In this document: positions 1 through 12,239 of the stretch, piece after piece
Layout: every line of letters begins with the position of its first letter
How positions within the stretch are numbered: the stretch's first letter is position 1
Assembly (NCBI GenBank): GCA_963691655.1
Contig: OY829326.1
Location: 56,909,776 to 56,973,775, forward strand
Length of the DNA stretch: 64,000 nucleotides
Origin: Toxonevra muliebris
Lineage: Eukaryota; Arthropoda; Insecta; Diptera; Pallopteridae
Reading direction: 5' to 3'
Program-made: the position numbers and the translations under genes
Notes under the pieces: model-generated
The model's database searches: none
Told to the model about the DNA's origin: nothing
The model's input: only the letters and a program-made list of their open reading frames with translations

Positions 1-15
1 TCTTGGATTGAATTA

Positions 16-438
16 CAGTAGAACTTCGCTAATACTGATCAATTAAAACTGGCTCAATTTGGATTACTGGGAAATCCGGATTGAGGTATATTAAGATGGA
101 AAAACTTTTATAAATACGTAATTATCATATATATTTCGAAGAAAAACTAAAACAATACTTTCAATTTAAAAGCTAGAAAAAAATTTATTGAAAAAATTCG
201 ATTACTTTTTTGACGAGTGAACCCTTACATAGCCTCCATTGTATGAACGAATATCAAATAAAGCGTGCTTCATTTTACTGGATTATCGGTTATTGCATTA
301 TACAACATGCGATCCGGATTAGCGAAATCGTGGTCGGTCCGGATTACAAGGGAGAAAATAGAAATGTTTAATTTTTTAGCTGTCCGGATTACAAAAGGAT
401 CCAGATTAAGCCATATCCGGATTAGCGAAGTTCTACTG
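16..438. mobile_element. pogo/Tigger-like MITE with TA target duplication
   Basis: The first and last ~19 bases are near-perfect inverted repeats (CAGTAGAACTTCGCTAAT at the left, its complement at 421-438), and a TA lies directly outside each end (14-15 and 439-440). The CAGT(A) start and the internal GGATTAGCGAA / TCCGGATT words resemble termini of pogo/Tigger members of the Tc1/mariner superfamily. There is no transposase ORF; the 60-codon ORF inside has no recognisable similarity. I read it as a 423-bp non-autonomous element. Superfamily is inferred from the termini and the TA site only. Confidence 0.75.
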
Positions 439-450
439 TATTATTGAATA

Positions 451-1614
451 CGAGGTGGCTAACAAAAGTTCGTTTAGTTGGCAATACTAAATGAATTTTT
501 GACAAATCAAAAAATGTCAAATGATTTGGCATAGTATTGCGAGATTTCATTTTAAGTTTCACTGCGAGTGAGAAAGAGACTATAGAAATTTCACTGCCAT
601 CGCAATTTTGGCGTAACCTCAAGCCTTGGGAAATATTTAATGAATGACAAATAGCATACAGAGCGAAGACATCATCGCTTGTGACCGTCTCAAAGTGATT
701 TCGGAGATTCCTGGCCGGAAAGAATCTCTCTAAGATCGCCCAAAATCTTTGACTGATGACGTAAGTGTGACTCTGGTGAAGGTCAAAATTGACGAAGATC
801 CAAATTGACCTATGAAATGAATTCTGAGGAACTTGACTTGAATGTCATGTCAGCACGATTCCTCGAATTTTATATGATGCTCAAAAAAAGAAAAAGAGCG
901 CGTTTTGATCAATATTTTCTTCAAAAATTTAAAAATGGAGAGTCAGGCACCTTCAATAAAATTGTAACAGGTGATAGAGCTTGATTCTTTAGCAAGAAGA
1001 GCCCAGAAAAGGTGCTAATTCACCCATTAAAGCCAAACAGCAGAAGTCAACGGCAAACGTAATGATATCAACTTATTTCACCAGAGAAAAAATTTTAACT
1101 GTTTTTCCTTTGAAAACTAGACAGACGGTAACTGCTAAATGGTATACTGAAATCTGCTGACCACAAATTTTCGAAAACTTGTTGGGAAACCAGAAAAAAG
1201 ATGAACTGCGTCGCTACTTTTTGCATTACGATAACGCCCCAGCTCACACTGCTGAAAAGACGAACAATATCATTGCGCTCTTAGGGACCGAAAAAATTCG
1301 TTCAGCACCATATTCCCTAGACCTAACGTCGTGTGATTTCTGATTCTTTCTAAGAATAAAAAAAATTTGAGAGGTAAGGTCTTGGGCAATAATGTGGAGA
1401 TAATTAATGCTGTTAATGTCAAAGTTGCAAACCTAAAAAAAAATCCGATTTTGAGGTCTGTTTTTTGAAGTAGATGTACTGGTTTCAAAAATGTATAGAA
1501 ATTAATGGCAATTATGTCGAAAAATTTAAAAACGATAAGCATTAAAGTAATGAAATTAAAATGGTTTTTGGAATTTTCCTTGTAACCACATAAGCGAACT
1601 TTCGTTAGTCCCCG
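451..1614 (+). mobile_element. mariner element, complete ends, inactive
   Basis: The left end (CGAGGTGGCTAACAAAAGTTCG, 451-472) and right end (1594-1614) are inverted repeats of about 22 bp with a few mismatches. TA flanks both (449-450, 1615-1616). The 1164-bp length is close to the usual ~1.3 kb of full mariners. It carries one degenerate transposase reading on the plus strand. Its left end lies only 12 bases from the right end of the neighbouring MITE, so two independent TA-targeted insertions sit nearly end to end. Confidence 0.85.
640..1545 (+). pseudogene. mariner transposase pseudogene (DD34D)
   Basis: Conceptual translation across several stops and frameshifts gives mariner landmarks in order: a linker region reading GRKESL-DRPKSLTDD, the first catalytic block KIVTGD (about 966-983), then HYDNAPAHTAEKT (second Asp, about 1228-1266) and YSLDLTSCDF. 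The last two aspartates are 34 residues apart, the DD34D spacing of mariner. The C-terminus reads KCIEINGNYVEK and stops at 1543-1545. Multiple stops (for example just after the first Asp block) make it a clear pseudogene. It fills the TIR-bounded element. The subfamily is not certain. Confidence 0.85.
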
Positions 1615-1619
1615 TAGTA

Positions 1620-3194
1620 TGTAATATATTTTTGTGTTAAAATATTACAATAGCTTATGTCAAAAATTGAATTTTAAAAATAGTCTCCAATTTATCTAAA
1701 AACGCACAAATGATATGTAATATATATTTTCATTAAATATAATTTCAATTTAAGCAGAGAGTTAAAAAAAATTGAAAAAAATAACAATAAAATAAAATTG
1801 AAAATTTAGCTTATCGCGACTTAAGCTTTTTAATATGTTGAAATAGCATTTTTCTACTATCTAATTATTCATAAAATTTTTGCCAATTAGTAAAACAACA
1901 ACTACTTATTTTGCTACAACTTTTCGTGGTAAGTTCAAAGAAATATTAATCACTACACAAATAAAAATCCAAAAAAAAAAAAAAAAACGTTTATAAAAAA
2001 TGATGACATACTCTCAAAGTACGTGATAGTTATGCATAAATATTACTGCAAAGCTGATGTAAAACCCCACAAAAATTCAGTTCCAAGTATTTAAGCTATT
2101 CAAAATACCATCAGCAAAAAAGAAAAATTGCTGATAAGCTGTAAACATTAACATGAGATACATATGTATGAGTAACTACTATCCGCATTTGGACGGGCGT
2201 TTGTGTTTCTTCCCCAAAAAGAGGAAGCTTTTTACTTTTGAACTATGCCGCTTAACAGTAGCAGCCTAGCATTTTTTTTATGAGTATACATAAGTAATAT
2301 TTAAATATTTATACTAGTTACACATAGAAGAAGAAGAAGAAGCTAAATACATAAATGTATGTTTGCATAAAAGAAGATGACGAACTACTTAAATACGCAT
2401 ATGAAACATAAATCATGAAATTTTTGATTTAAGACAAAATAAACTGACATTGAAATTGATGATGATAATGATGATGATGATTGTGATGATGACGATGACG
2501 TAGATTTTGATGCTGATGATGCTGTTGAAGATGAATATGACTTTTGTATGTGTATAACAGACTAGGCAAACAGGCAGTCATAGAATCCCATAGAGCCAGG
2601 CTAATCAGATGGGCAGACAGACAAATAGACAGCTAGCAACAACATCAATCTGTGTGCGTAATGTTATGCTTAATATTATTCTTCAGATGATAGAATATAA
2701 ATTATACAGTCTCTATAATTAATTTAAATATAAATCTCAGCTATTAGTTGTGGATGTAGTAATAAATTTAGGAGAGAATAGTCGCCCAGAGAGATGGAGT
2801 ATGATTTGAAAATATCATTTAATAGGCTTAATATTATAGGTATGTATAAAATTAGGCTACAATAATTTCATAAAAGATGAAATCCTACTAGGCTTTCTAA
2901 ATTAATTTTACTTAATATTTTCATTTCTCTGCCCGCTGCTGAAACAAATTATGTGTCACTAACAACAGTTGTTTATTGTATGTATGTGTGAATATATTTT
3001 TGTTGGAACATATTTTCTTGCTATTTTATGAGTTAAGATTATAAATTATGTCAGCTACATTAGTTAGAAATTATATTTCAGCTTAGGAAGATGATGCCAT
3101 GTGGAGAAATTTAATAAAAAAATAAAAATTAAAAAGATATACAAGATTTTTATAGGTATCCAAGTTTTTTTTAAAGTTTTTTTTCGAAATGTTC
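1620..3194. other. AT-rich non-coding DNA with simple repeats
   Basis: No coding signal on either strand. It holds a poly-A run (1972-1987), a short AGA run (2328-2342) and an imperfect GAT/GATGAC run (2457-2534). Otherwise it looks like unique host sequence. Confidence 0.6.
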
Positions 3195-4010
3195 TTGGGA
3201 ATTAAAATTCATATGAAGTCAATTTCAGATAATATCTATGTCAGATTGAATCAATTCCTGATTAAATTTAAGTTGATGCCAGTTTCTGTTGATGTCTACT
3301 CCAGACGAAGTTAATTCCACATAATTCAAGACAAAGTTAATTTCAGATTACGTTAATCACAAATGAAATTAATTTCAGATAAAGTCCATTTCAGATGGAA
3401 TCAATTTTAGACAAAATCAATTCCAGATGAAGTCAATTGCTGATGAAGTCTACTCCAGACGTAATCAATTCCAGATAAAATCAATTTAAGATGAAGTTAA
3501 TTTTACATTATATTAATTTCAGATGAAGTTAATTTCAAATGAAGTCAATTCAAAATTAAGTCAATTTCAAACAAAATCAATTTCAGATGAAATCAATTTT
3601 AGTTAAATTCAATTATTGATGAAGTCAATTCCAGAAGAAACCATTTTTTAATGAAGTCAATTTTAGATTAGAACAGTTCTAGATAAATTCAATTCCAAAT
3701 GAAGTAAATTTTTGTTAAAATCCAGATGAAGTCAACATCAGGTGGAGTCAATTTTAGACAAAATCAATTCCAGATCAAATCAATCAATTTGAGCTCAAGT
3801 CAATTGCTGATGAAGTCTCCTTCAGACGTAATCAATTTCAGATAAAATCAATTTAAAGCGAAGCTAATTTTAGATTTTGTTACTTTCAGATAAAATCAAT
3901 TTCAAAGGAAGTTAATTCAAAATTAAGTCAATTTCAGACAAAATCAATGTCAGATAGAATCAATTTCAGTTAATGTGAATTCTTAATGAAGTAATTTCCT
4001 GACAGTCTAA
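3195..4010. repeat. degenerate 16-bp minisatellite with higher-order units
   Basis: About 50 diverged copies of a 16-base unit close to AGATGAAGTCAATTCC run head to tail. Common variants are AGATAAAATCAATTTC and AGACGTAATCAATTCC. A longer block repeats inside the array: the order GCTGATGAAGTCT, CCAGACGTAATCAATT, CAGATAAAATCAATTTAA occurs near 3430-3490 and again near 3807-3867, so groups of units were duplicated together with a period of about 377 bases. No protein frame stays open. This is non-coding tandem DNA; copy number is a by-eye estimate. Confidence 0.85.
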
Positions 4011-4892
4011 TTCTAAAAAAAAATAAAGCTGAAATTAGTTTTATAAGAAATAAATTTTGGCTTCCTTTTTTTTCTCCAGGAATACTCATTAGATTCGATT
4101 CCAAAAATTTTTTTTTTGTTTTATCATCGTAGGAGGAGTAGTTACGTAATGCAAAAAAAAACAACTATACATATGAACAAATGGTGGAGGCGCTGCATAG
4201 TGGCTGCGGTTACATAACAATTGACGCTTTTTTCTATACACTTTTATTTCATTGCTAAATATTTCGCTTATCATTTTGATTCTCCTCCCATTTAAATTAA
4301 TTCAATAATAGCAATAATTATAATAGCCGCCTGCATTTTACAACAAGAAATGAACAATGAACTTTCAAACGAAACCATTTGCCGAAACTAAGCGATTTCG
4401 GCTTAGTGGGAACACGGTATTACTTTTTGAGTACAATTAATAAAGAAAGTTAAGGTCTTCGTTATTTTCATGGCATTGCCCCTTGATATGCGTATTGTGT
4501 GTCTATATATGTATCGCTAGACACTAGTGGATCGTCAGAGGGGAAAGGGATCTATCACCGAAACCCTTACCGATAAAAATATAATATATTTTGATCGTAA
4601 GTCATGCATCAAAAAGAGAATTTTAAAGGTATAAAAAAGTTAAGAAAATGTCTGGATCCGCTAAAAGTGCCAAATGAGAAGATCCCGTCCCTTTTATTTG
4701 TTATTTTGCCACGTTTATATCAACTCGCTTTCAATAACTTCTGTCTGTCTGTCTGTTTGTTCGGGTGGAATTTTGCAATCGACTTTAAACTAACTTCCCG
4801 ATGAGATAGAGACTTGAAACTTTAAATATAGCTCAGAACTGGATGACAATGTCATATGAAATATCTAAAATATACATAAATATAATGCATAC
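4011..4892. other. non-coding, nothing recognised
   Basis: AT-rich. Short ORFs of 60-66 codons have no family likeness and are low in complexity. A CTGT run lies near 4741-4756. No TIRs or RNA genes were seen. Confidence 0.5.
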
Positions 4893-4986
4893 ACAATAAT
4901 TATAGTACAGCATACTTTCAGGCTGGTGTATAAATATTATTATACAATAATTATAGTACAGCATACTTTCAGGTTGGTGTATAAAT
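4893..4986. repeat. tandem duplication of a 43-bp segment
   Basis: The segment beginning ACAATAATTATAGTACAGCA and ending GGTGTATAAATA occurs at about 4893-4935 and 4944-4986 with one mismatch (GGCTGG versus GGTTGG). The period is 51 bases. The near-identity suggests a recent local duplication. Confidence 0.9.
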
Positions 4987-7689
4987 AAGGAGTACGGTGT
5001 TAACTAACAGATGGCATAACTAATGTATAGTTTGTGTCGAGGATAATTAATATGGCTTTTTGGATATTAGATATTTGTCAATAATGCCTGGTTTTCCATA
5101 TGTCAAATTCAATCAAATTTGCCAATGGGTGAATTTAAAAAATATTAGGATTAATAATTTTTAAGAAAAATTGTACGCCAGACATTACTACTAGTGCAAC
5201 CTTCGAGGCAGCATAAGAAATTTATGCTTTGATTTAATCAATTTAAATCAAGACATTGAAAATCCATTACTAGGAAGTATAAACAACCTTGGCATAGGCT
5301 TAGTACATAGTTCATTTGTCCATATTAAATTGACATAGTGATCTTAAAATTTTTTTAGTGTAAAACTTTTGTTAATGGTAAAAGAGACAGAAAAACATAT
5401 ATACACAAAAAATGAAATTAGCGTTAATTTTTATAATTATTAATAAAAAAAAAAAAACAAAATATTTGATATAGTTTTGTGCATATCATGTCATACTTTG
5501 ACATTCAAGCAATTGAAACTTTATCAAATTAAAATACAATAATAAAACTTAATTTTTTCTATGAAACTACTTGAATTTACATAGTTTATATGACAAAAAT
5601 AACAAATATGAAATACATTTATGCAAAAATTGTGTGCCTATGCGCTCATGGTCATTTTATAATAGGCAATAATTATAATAATTATAAAAACAAATAACAA
5701 AGATCATTAACCGCATTCTATGAAAAATACTAAAAAAAAGTAAATTAATACTGTAAAGTTGTTTTTTTTTTTTTTGTTTTATTATTATTTTATTTTTGAC
5801 CATAAGCATAAATATTATTTACTATAATTTTTATACAACCTTTTTTTGCTAAATCATGGCAAGCCTACATTAAAATTACAGCAAACGCGCGCTTGCGCAT
5901 ACGCAGCACGCAATAGACATATAGAGACAGTAGTTACTACTCGTACATAGTTGCGACAACAGTGGGCAGTTTACGCGTAATTGTGCGCGCAATTATATTT
6001 TACTATACATTTATGCCTTTTGTTGGCTTTCTTGTCGCCGATGGGAGTTTTGCGATAAGTACCTACGAATAATTGTTGGCAGCCCTGCCCACGTTTATTT
6101 ATGTTTTTTTTTTATATGTTGTACATTTCTTTTTAGTTTGAAGTGTGCTTGAAAAATTAAAATTAACTACAATTATTAAAATTTTCTGTATTTGGTTGGT
6201 AGACATAAAATAATAATAATAATAAAGAAAAAAAAATATATGTGTGCTCTAAATTTGATAACAATCTTGTAGTGTAGTGTAGAGTAGGAAATATGACATG
6301 TAATTTTATTTTGTTTTCTTTTTATAGATTGAACGGTCAAGTATAAGTGTTTTTTCTTATGAAAACTATTTTAGTTATTTATGGTATGTCATAGAAAAGG
6401 TCATTGTCTTTATTAAAATATTATAAAAATATAAAGGTACATAGATATATTTATAAAGGCTGTGTAAATAAAACAGATAGAGCATTAATCATCAAAATTT
6501 TCACTCAAAAATTCGTTACTTTACATCTTATTTCCCTTATTCGTTATCTTGGATTTAAGTTATTAGTTTTTATTTTTAACCATAAACTTAAAAAATCCAT
6601 TAAAATATCTACTCTAAATATGAAAATTTAAAATAAAATCAAAATCGCAAAAAAAAAAAAATTTAAATTCAAAAATACTAATTAACTCATTACTCTTTGC
6701 ATAGTAGCATAATTTTCTTTAATTATCAGTTTTAATATCTGATACTATATTTTTGAACAAAAACTTTAAGAAACTTTTTTTTTTTTCTTTTTTGAACTTA
6801 TTCTTGTTTTGTACTTTTTTACATGCAATTTATCATCATTTTTCATTTCATACACTTATAAATCCATACAAAAGTTTAAGCTACTTCTTTCTCTCTCACT
6901 CTCTCCCACTCTCTGTCTCTAACTTTTTATCATGATAATCTTGCAAGTTGCAACAAACAAGTACGAAATATTCGAAATACAACAGTAGCAAATACTTGTA
7001 CCTATGCACTACAAAAAAAAAGTATTAATAACAACAACAACAACAACTGCAGCAACTTAAATAAACACCTTAAAAATATAAAATTTCAGCGCGCATTTAA
7101 TTACAGTTTTATCGCGCTCCAAAAAAAAAAAAAAAAAAAAATTATATACGATTTGATTATAGTTTAGAAAAACAGCTAAAGAAAAAGTAGCAAAAGCATA
7201 TAGCAGAAATAGTAAAAATAAAGAAAATGGTAGTTAAAAACTACTATTTCAAGATAGCAATTGCATTACTAGAATGTAAACCCAAAACCAAACAAAAAGA
7301 AAAGAAAAAAACAAGAAAAAATATAGTAATAAGAATTGAGGTAGCAGATTGCATTTTAAATTATTTAATGGTATTTTATCAGGGGCGTTTCTATGTCAGT
7401 GAAGAAGTAGTGCAATTTCCATTGTTAATTAATATTGGATAGTATGAAAAAGAGGTAAAGCCTTTTATACTTAGATTTACCCATGCATGCCCAATATCTT
7501 ACATATAAGTAGTACTCTTCAGGCATCAAAATCAAAACTTTCTGAAGAGCACTACTTACATATACATTATAAGGCATATCTGGGTTAATATTTGCTGAAA
7601 TGCACTGCACTTTGTCTGAAGTGAAATTATATAGATTACAATTTATTTAAAGATTAATGCATTATGTAATGCATTAAAGGTGATCTAAA
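4987..7689. other. AT-rich non-coding host DNA
   Basis: No supported gene. Contents: poly-A and poly-T runs (about 5447-5458, 5762-5775, 7122-7140), an AAT run near 6211-6223, a GC-richer patch of GCGC words at 5885-5912, and a CAA run at 7029-7046. ORFs of 60-79 codons here are low-complexity and AT-driven. Confidence 0.55.
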
Positions 7690-8440
7690 GTAAAAAAGTT
7701 CCGGCACTTTCAGCAAACTAAATTAGAATAAATAACAAAGTAATGCCATGCTAAACAAATTAATGTTTGAACTGAAATTTTGGTACACATTACCTGTAAT
7801 GTACAACATAGTGCATTACATAATGGATTACCAGTAGTTTTAAATGAAGTAATACATATGTTTCCTGAAAGCTGAACTAGACCGCATAAAAGATTTGCAC
7901 TGAAGTTTATACTCGTAATCTAAAGTGTAATGCAATAATAAGTTAATTACTGGTAATACATATAAAATAAAATAGTTCAAGTAATTCAAAAAAGTACTGT
8001 GAAATACATAACCGATTCAATAACTTGTTGAAAAGTTTACAGATTCTACTCGGAATATTTTCAGAATACAAGTAATTTTAAGCGTAATGCAGTGGACAAT
8101 GGATTACCGGTAATATAAATCGAAAAAACTCTTATATTTTCAGCAAGATAAATAGGAATATAGACATTAATTGTTTAATAGATTACAGCTTACACAGAAA
8201 CTTATGTACAGATTACCGGCAATCTAAAAAGTAATGTATAGGTGACTACTGGTTATCAAAGGTGAAGTAGTTCATGTAAGTCAAAAAAAAACAAAAAAAA
8301 AACACTGAACTGAAATGCATAACTTTATGAATACTTTGTTTAATAGTTTACAAACCTAATCCAAAAATGCAATGAATAATAGATTACTGGTACTCTGAAG
8401 CGTAATGTGCTGAATAATACTTTATACATATGATTTAATC
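7690..8440. repeat. diverged tandem repeat, unit about 290 bp
   Basis: The words TAATGCATTAC, ATGGATTACCGGTAAT, TTCAGCAA-CTAAAT and AGTTCAxGTAAxTCAAAAAA recur in the same order. The clearest pair is 7975-8060 against 8268-8360: both run AGTTCA-GTAA-TCAAAAAA, then ACTGAAATGCATAAC, then ATAGTTTACA. The copies are heavily diverged (about 70 per cent by eye). Non-coding; origin unknown. Confidence 0.55.
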
Positions 8441-8610
8441 TTTTCCATTTCAATTTACATGATTAAAGGTTCAATACAACAAAGAAGATTTCTAGAACCG
8501 AGTGAAAAATTCATGGTCTCAATTTACTCTAAATTGGTATGCAGAAGGTTCTTAACTGAATTTGGCCTAAGATGCTGGTGTTTTAGAGCAAACACTAAAA
8601 TATTAATTTA

Positions 8611-9840
8611 AAGGGTTTTTTTAGAGTAATAGAACTTCCGATAAAGACCAGAATGAACCAGCTGCCAGGCTGCGCATCTGTCTTCAACTTTTTTGTTCAT
8701 TAGGCTTTGATAAATTACCATGCAAAAACTTACACTCGAACAACTTTTAAGAAATTTTGGAAATTTATTTCCAAAAATCGCGGTTTATACACGAAACTCA
8801 CAGAGTACTTCACTCAATTTACGGTGCGCATTATCGGTCAACTGAGCAGCTTATACGCAAAACTCTGGATCGATTAATGTCTCCGTTTACTCTTTTGGAA
8901 AATATTCATCTCTAACGAGCTCGTTCTGTGCGTTCACTCGAAACTGTGGCTACAATGGCCATGTGACCGAAGAAATGAATCTTTGCCAAAGAAATAAATC
9001 TTTGTCCATCCACTACGTGGAAAATTTTGCAAAATACCTTAATCTACGGTCATATAAGATTCAATTGGTCCATAAACTCAAGCCGGTTGAGTTTATGGAC
9101 TCGGCTCAAAATCGCCTCGAAGCCGATCCTCTCTTTTACTGTCAAATCATTTTCAGCGATGAGGCTCCTTTTTGGCTGAATGAGTACATTAATAAACAAA
9201 ATTGTCATATTTGGAGAGATAAAAATCCGCAGGAGATTTTAGAGACTCCATTGCAACCGCAAAGGATAACGGTTTGGTGCGGTTTACACGCCGAAGAGAT
9301 CGTGGGACCGTACCATTTTAAAGATGATACCAGCTACAACAACATCGTAAAATGTTGGAAGGTTGATTTCTGCCTGCTGCTACTATCCATTATCTAGAAA
9401 ATTATTGGTTCAACAGGACGACGTTACGTGCCACACAACATCTGAAGCAATCGAAGTGTTAAGGGAAATGTTTGATTGTCGCATTTTGTCGAAAAATGGA
9501 AACGTCGACTGGCCGCCGCATTCGTGCCATGTGACACCGCTGGATTATTGTCTTTGGGCACTTGTCTATGCTGATAATCCAGCATTAATTGAGAACCCGG
9601 AGTACAAATTTACAAGCATTGTTGGTGAAATAAAGCCAATGTCTTTGAGCAGGTACTGGACTGATCGGCTGGCCTTCTTGAAACGTTGTGGTGGCGGTGG
9701 CAATATGCCAAAAATTATTTTTTAGACATAAATGTCAAGAAATTCGTGAGCTAATAAAATCACTTTTAATGGGAATTCGATCAAATTTTGTGTGTTTTGT
9801 TAAAAAAAAAGAAGTTCTATACCTCTAAAAAAACACTTTT
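8611..9840 (+). mobile_element. rosa-like (DD41D) Tc1/mariner element with TIRs
   Basis: The left end (AAGGGTTTTTTTAGAGTAAT, 8611-8630, continuing AGAACTTCC) is the complement of the right end (9811-9840) with few mismatches, giving ~29-bp TIRs. TA lies outside both ends (8609-8610, 9841-9842). The 1230-bp interior carries one diverged transposase reading on the plus strand. The DD41D catalytic spacing is that described for the rosa branch first found in a tephritid fly. It is a complete insertion but coding-inactive. Confidence 0.88.
8650..9725 (+). pseudogene. DD41D transposase pseudogene
   Basis: The longest open stretch (from about 8963) ends at 9396. Its sequence includes SLSIHYVENFAKYLNLRSYK (end of the helix-turn-helix region), IIFSDEAPFWLNEYINKQN (first catalytic Asp) and PQRITVWCGLHAEEIVGPY. 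A frameshift near 9350-9390 moves the reading to the frame ending at 9725, which has LVQQDDVTCHT (second Asp) and WPPHSCHVTPLDYCLW (third Asp). The second and third aspartates are 41 residues apart, so DD41D. The C-terminus after YADNPALIENPEYKF is short and altered. The N-terminal half upstream of 8963 is broken by stops. All three catalytic acids remain, but in different frames. Confidence 0.85.
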
Positions 9841-9842
9841 TA

Positions 9843-12235
9843 AATACAATTTGGGCTTGAGTTCATAATCCTCTCAAATAACCAGGCAACTTTTAATTCA
9901 CTTTCGTCATGGAGTTTTTCCTCAAAAATTTGGCACCAAAGGGGAACGGAGATTTCAATTATCCTCAGAGTAATTTTTAAATTTATGCAGTGTTTAACGA
10001 ATTCACAGAGAGGGTCAAGTTAATCCTCTTATTTATTTTCCCCTAACAAAATCATGCTTTGTTGAGTACTAGGCCACTAACATCGCAGGTTATGAAGCCG
10101 CAGGCTTTTTCACTTCTTCACATGGCGCCATAGAAATTACTAACAAATTGGAAGCGGAACTTGCCATAGCCCTCGCTCACAACTAGCTTACCGATTTTGA
10201 AAAATAGACATTAGATTGCTATGAGCACATATCACCTACAAAATTTGGTATGAGTAATGAAACAAAATTTTGTTTGTGTATGGAAGATGATGTGACGACA
10301 GCTCACAGTCTTTGTAATTTTTCAATCCTAATAAATAAAATATTTTAATATTCAGTTGGTAAGGGGAACATTTTTTGTCCTAATTGGAGCTTCAGATATC
10401 AGTGCTTGACTAGTGAGTCTTCTCTCATCACCCTAAGCTCTGCGCTATTATAGATAAATATGAAATAGGACAAAACCACATCACGGTTTAACTTACTGAA
10501 AACGAGAAGTACCTTCTAGAGGCGGCAGATAGATAGGAGTTAATATCCCGTTTCTTGCGAATTTAGGAACCGTAAATTTTAGTTACACTATGGGACAAAA
10601 TTTGACTTGTTGCCTTGGTTTTAAATGTTCTGTAACTGAGTTTAAAAATTAATAAAAAATAAAAAGTATCATTGGATCATTATATATTTTGGACTTTTTT
10701 AAGTTTTACAATATAAGTTAGAGTTTTTCTACTAAAAAAAGAGATGGAGTTAAGCGCTTAAACTTACCAACAAAGTAAAAAAGCGTATATAATGATGAAG
10801 AGGTGAGATATGGAATTAAAAAAAAAAAAAAATTACACAACACAACATTAACAATTTCCTTTTGACTAGAGCATCCTTTTGATTTTGTATTAAATTTTTA
10901 CAATCAAATTGAAACACACAGTGTAATAAATAAGCTAATTTATTTGCCTTAAAAATCTAAAACTTTGTATTTATCATTTTGCTAAAATTAAAATTTATAT
11001 ACACGCACGCCTAAGGCGTTCAACTGCCATTAGCTAGCCCTGTGATGAGCTCGACTGCAACAACAAAAACAGCCAAAGCAAATATAAGACTAAGTATAAC
11101 TAAGAAGTAAAAAAAAAAAAAAAAACAAGTAGTCAAAAGAGCTAAGAGGTAATGACCAGGGTCATTAAATGTGCATGAATGAAAAGGAGCTGCAACTGCA
11201 GTTACACAGCAAAGGCAAAAGCAAAATCACACAAACAGTAGCTGCTGCAACAGTAATGAAAAAAGAAAAAGAAAATGAGAATTAAGAAAGGAAAGAAGTA
11301 GAAGAAGAAAATGTATAGTTACTACCACTAGTGGTCTGGTTCAGCATAATCATAGTATAAATTTCAACTCAACGTAATTTTAATATCTTGAAAAACAGAG
11401 ATACTCCGTAGGTTCGTTTCAAGGCATCAAAAAGCTACTCATTTGAGTATGAAGATAGAAATTTCACTATGAATAGCTTGGAATCGCATGGGCGTGTTAC
11501 ATTTATGCCGACAACAAAAACAACAACAACAAGAAGCAAACTTATCAATTTAATGGCAATTTAGCTGCTCAAATATTATGCAAGTTATTGCTGACTGCCT
11601 GTTTGCTTGCTGGCTGTTGTTGCTTCTTTACTATATTTTATCTTTTGTTGGTGTCGCTTTTGTTGATGCTATTGCAGTTATGTTGCTGTTGTTTTCGCTT
11701 TTGTTGTTGTTGCTATTGGTGTTTTTGGTTGGGTGTCAGTTGCTTGGTGGCAACACAACACAGCAGTGAAATGCAGTTAATTGCATTTATTGAGATAAAA
11801 TCTTAAAATAAATTTTATTTTCTCTCTATTGTAATTGTGGCTTAATGTTTTTTTTTTTGCCTTTTTTGGTTTTTCATTGAAAATTATATAAGGGAGTAGA
11901 TGAAATAAATGAAGTTTACACTTTATTAATGAGGCTATTTATCAATATTGATGGCAAGTGGTACTGTGACGGTGTGAAAGTTGTACTAATTATGAGAAAA
12001 GAAAGCTAAATTGGCTGCAGTTATATTTGAGAAGGTTTTGGAAGTGTTACTGGAAAATCAATTTACTGCATAAATTAAAAATCGGAAAAAATTCTGTAAA
12101 ACTAATACTATAAAAGGTCAAAAAAATTGTCAAAAAATGTGACTCCAAAAGTTAAAATAATCAGCAGCAAATACGCATTTTAATGGAAAATTTCTCATAA
12201 ACCTGAAAAAAACGGAAGAGAAAATATGGCAATAG
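9843..12235. other. non-coding host-like DNA
   Basis: No gene supported. Contains CAA/GTT trinucleotide runs (11514-11532), poly-A tracts (10819-10833, 11107-11125) and a T/G-rich leucine-cysteine-like patch at 11578-11770. That patch yields two overlapping ORFs of 63 and 72 codons; they are a by-product of TTG/GCT repetition, not a convincing gene. Confidence 0.5.
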
Positions 12236-12239
12236 TTCG

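Noticed and set aside
11578..11806. Leu/Cys-rich ORFs resembling a membrane segment
   Set aside because: Two frames of the same TTG/GCT-rich DNA are open at once, so it is a triplet-repeat effect.
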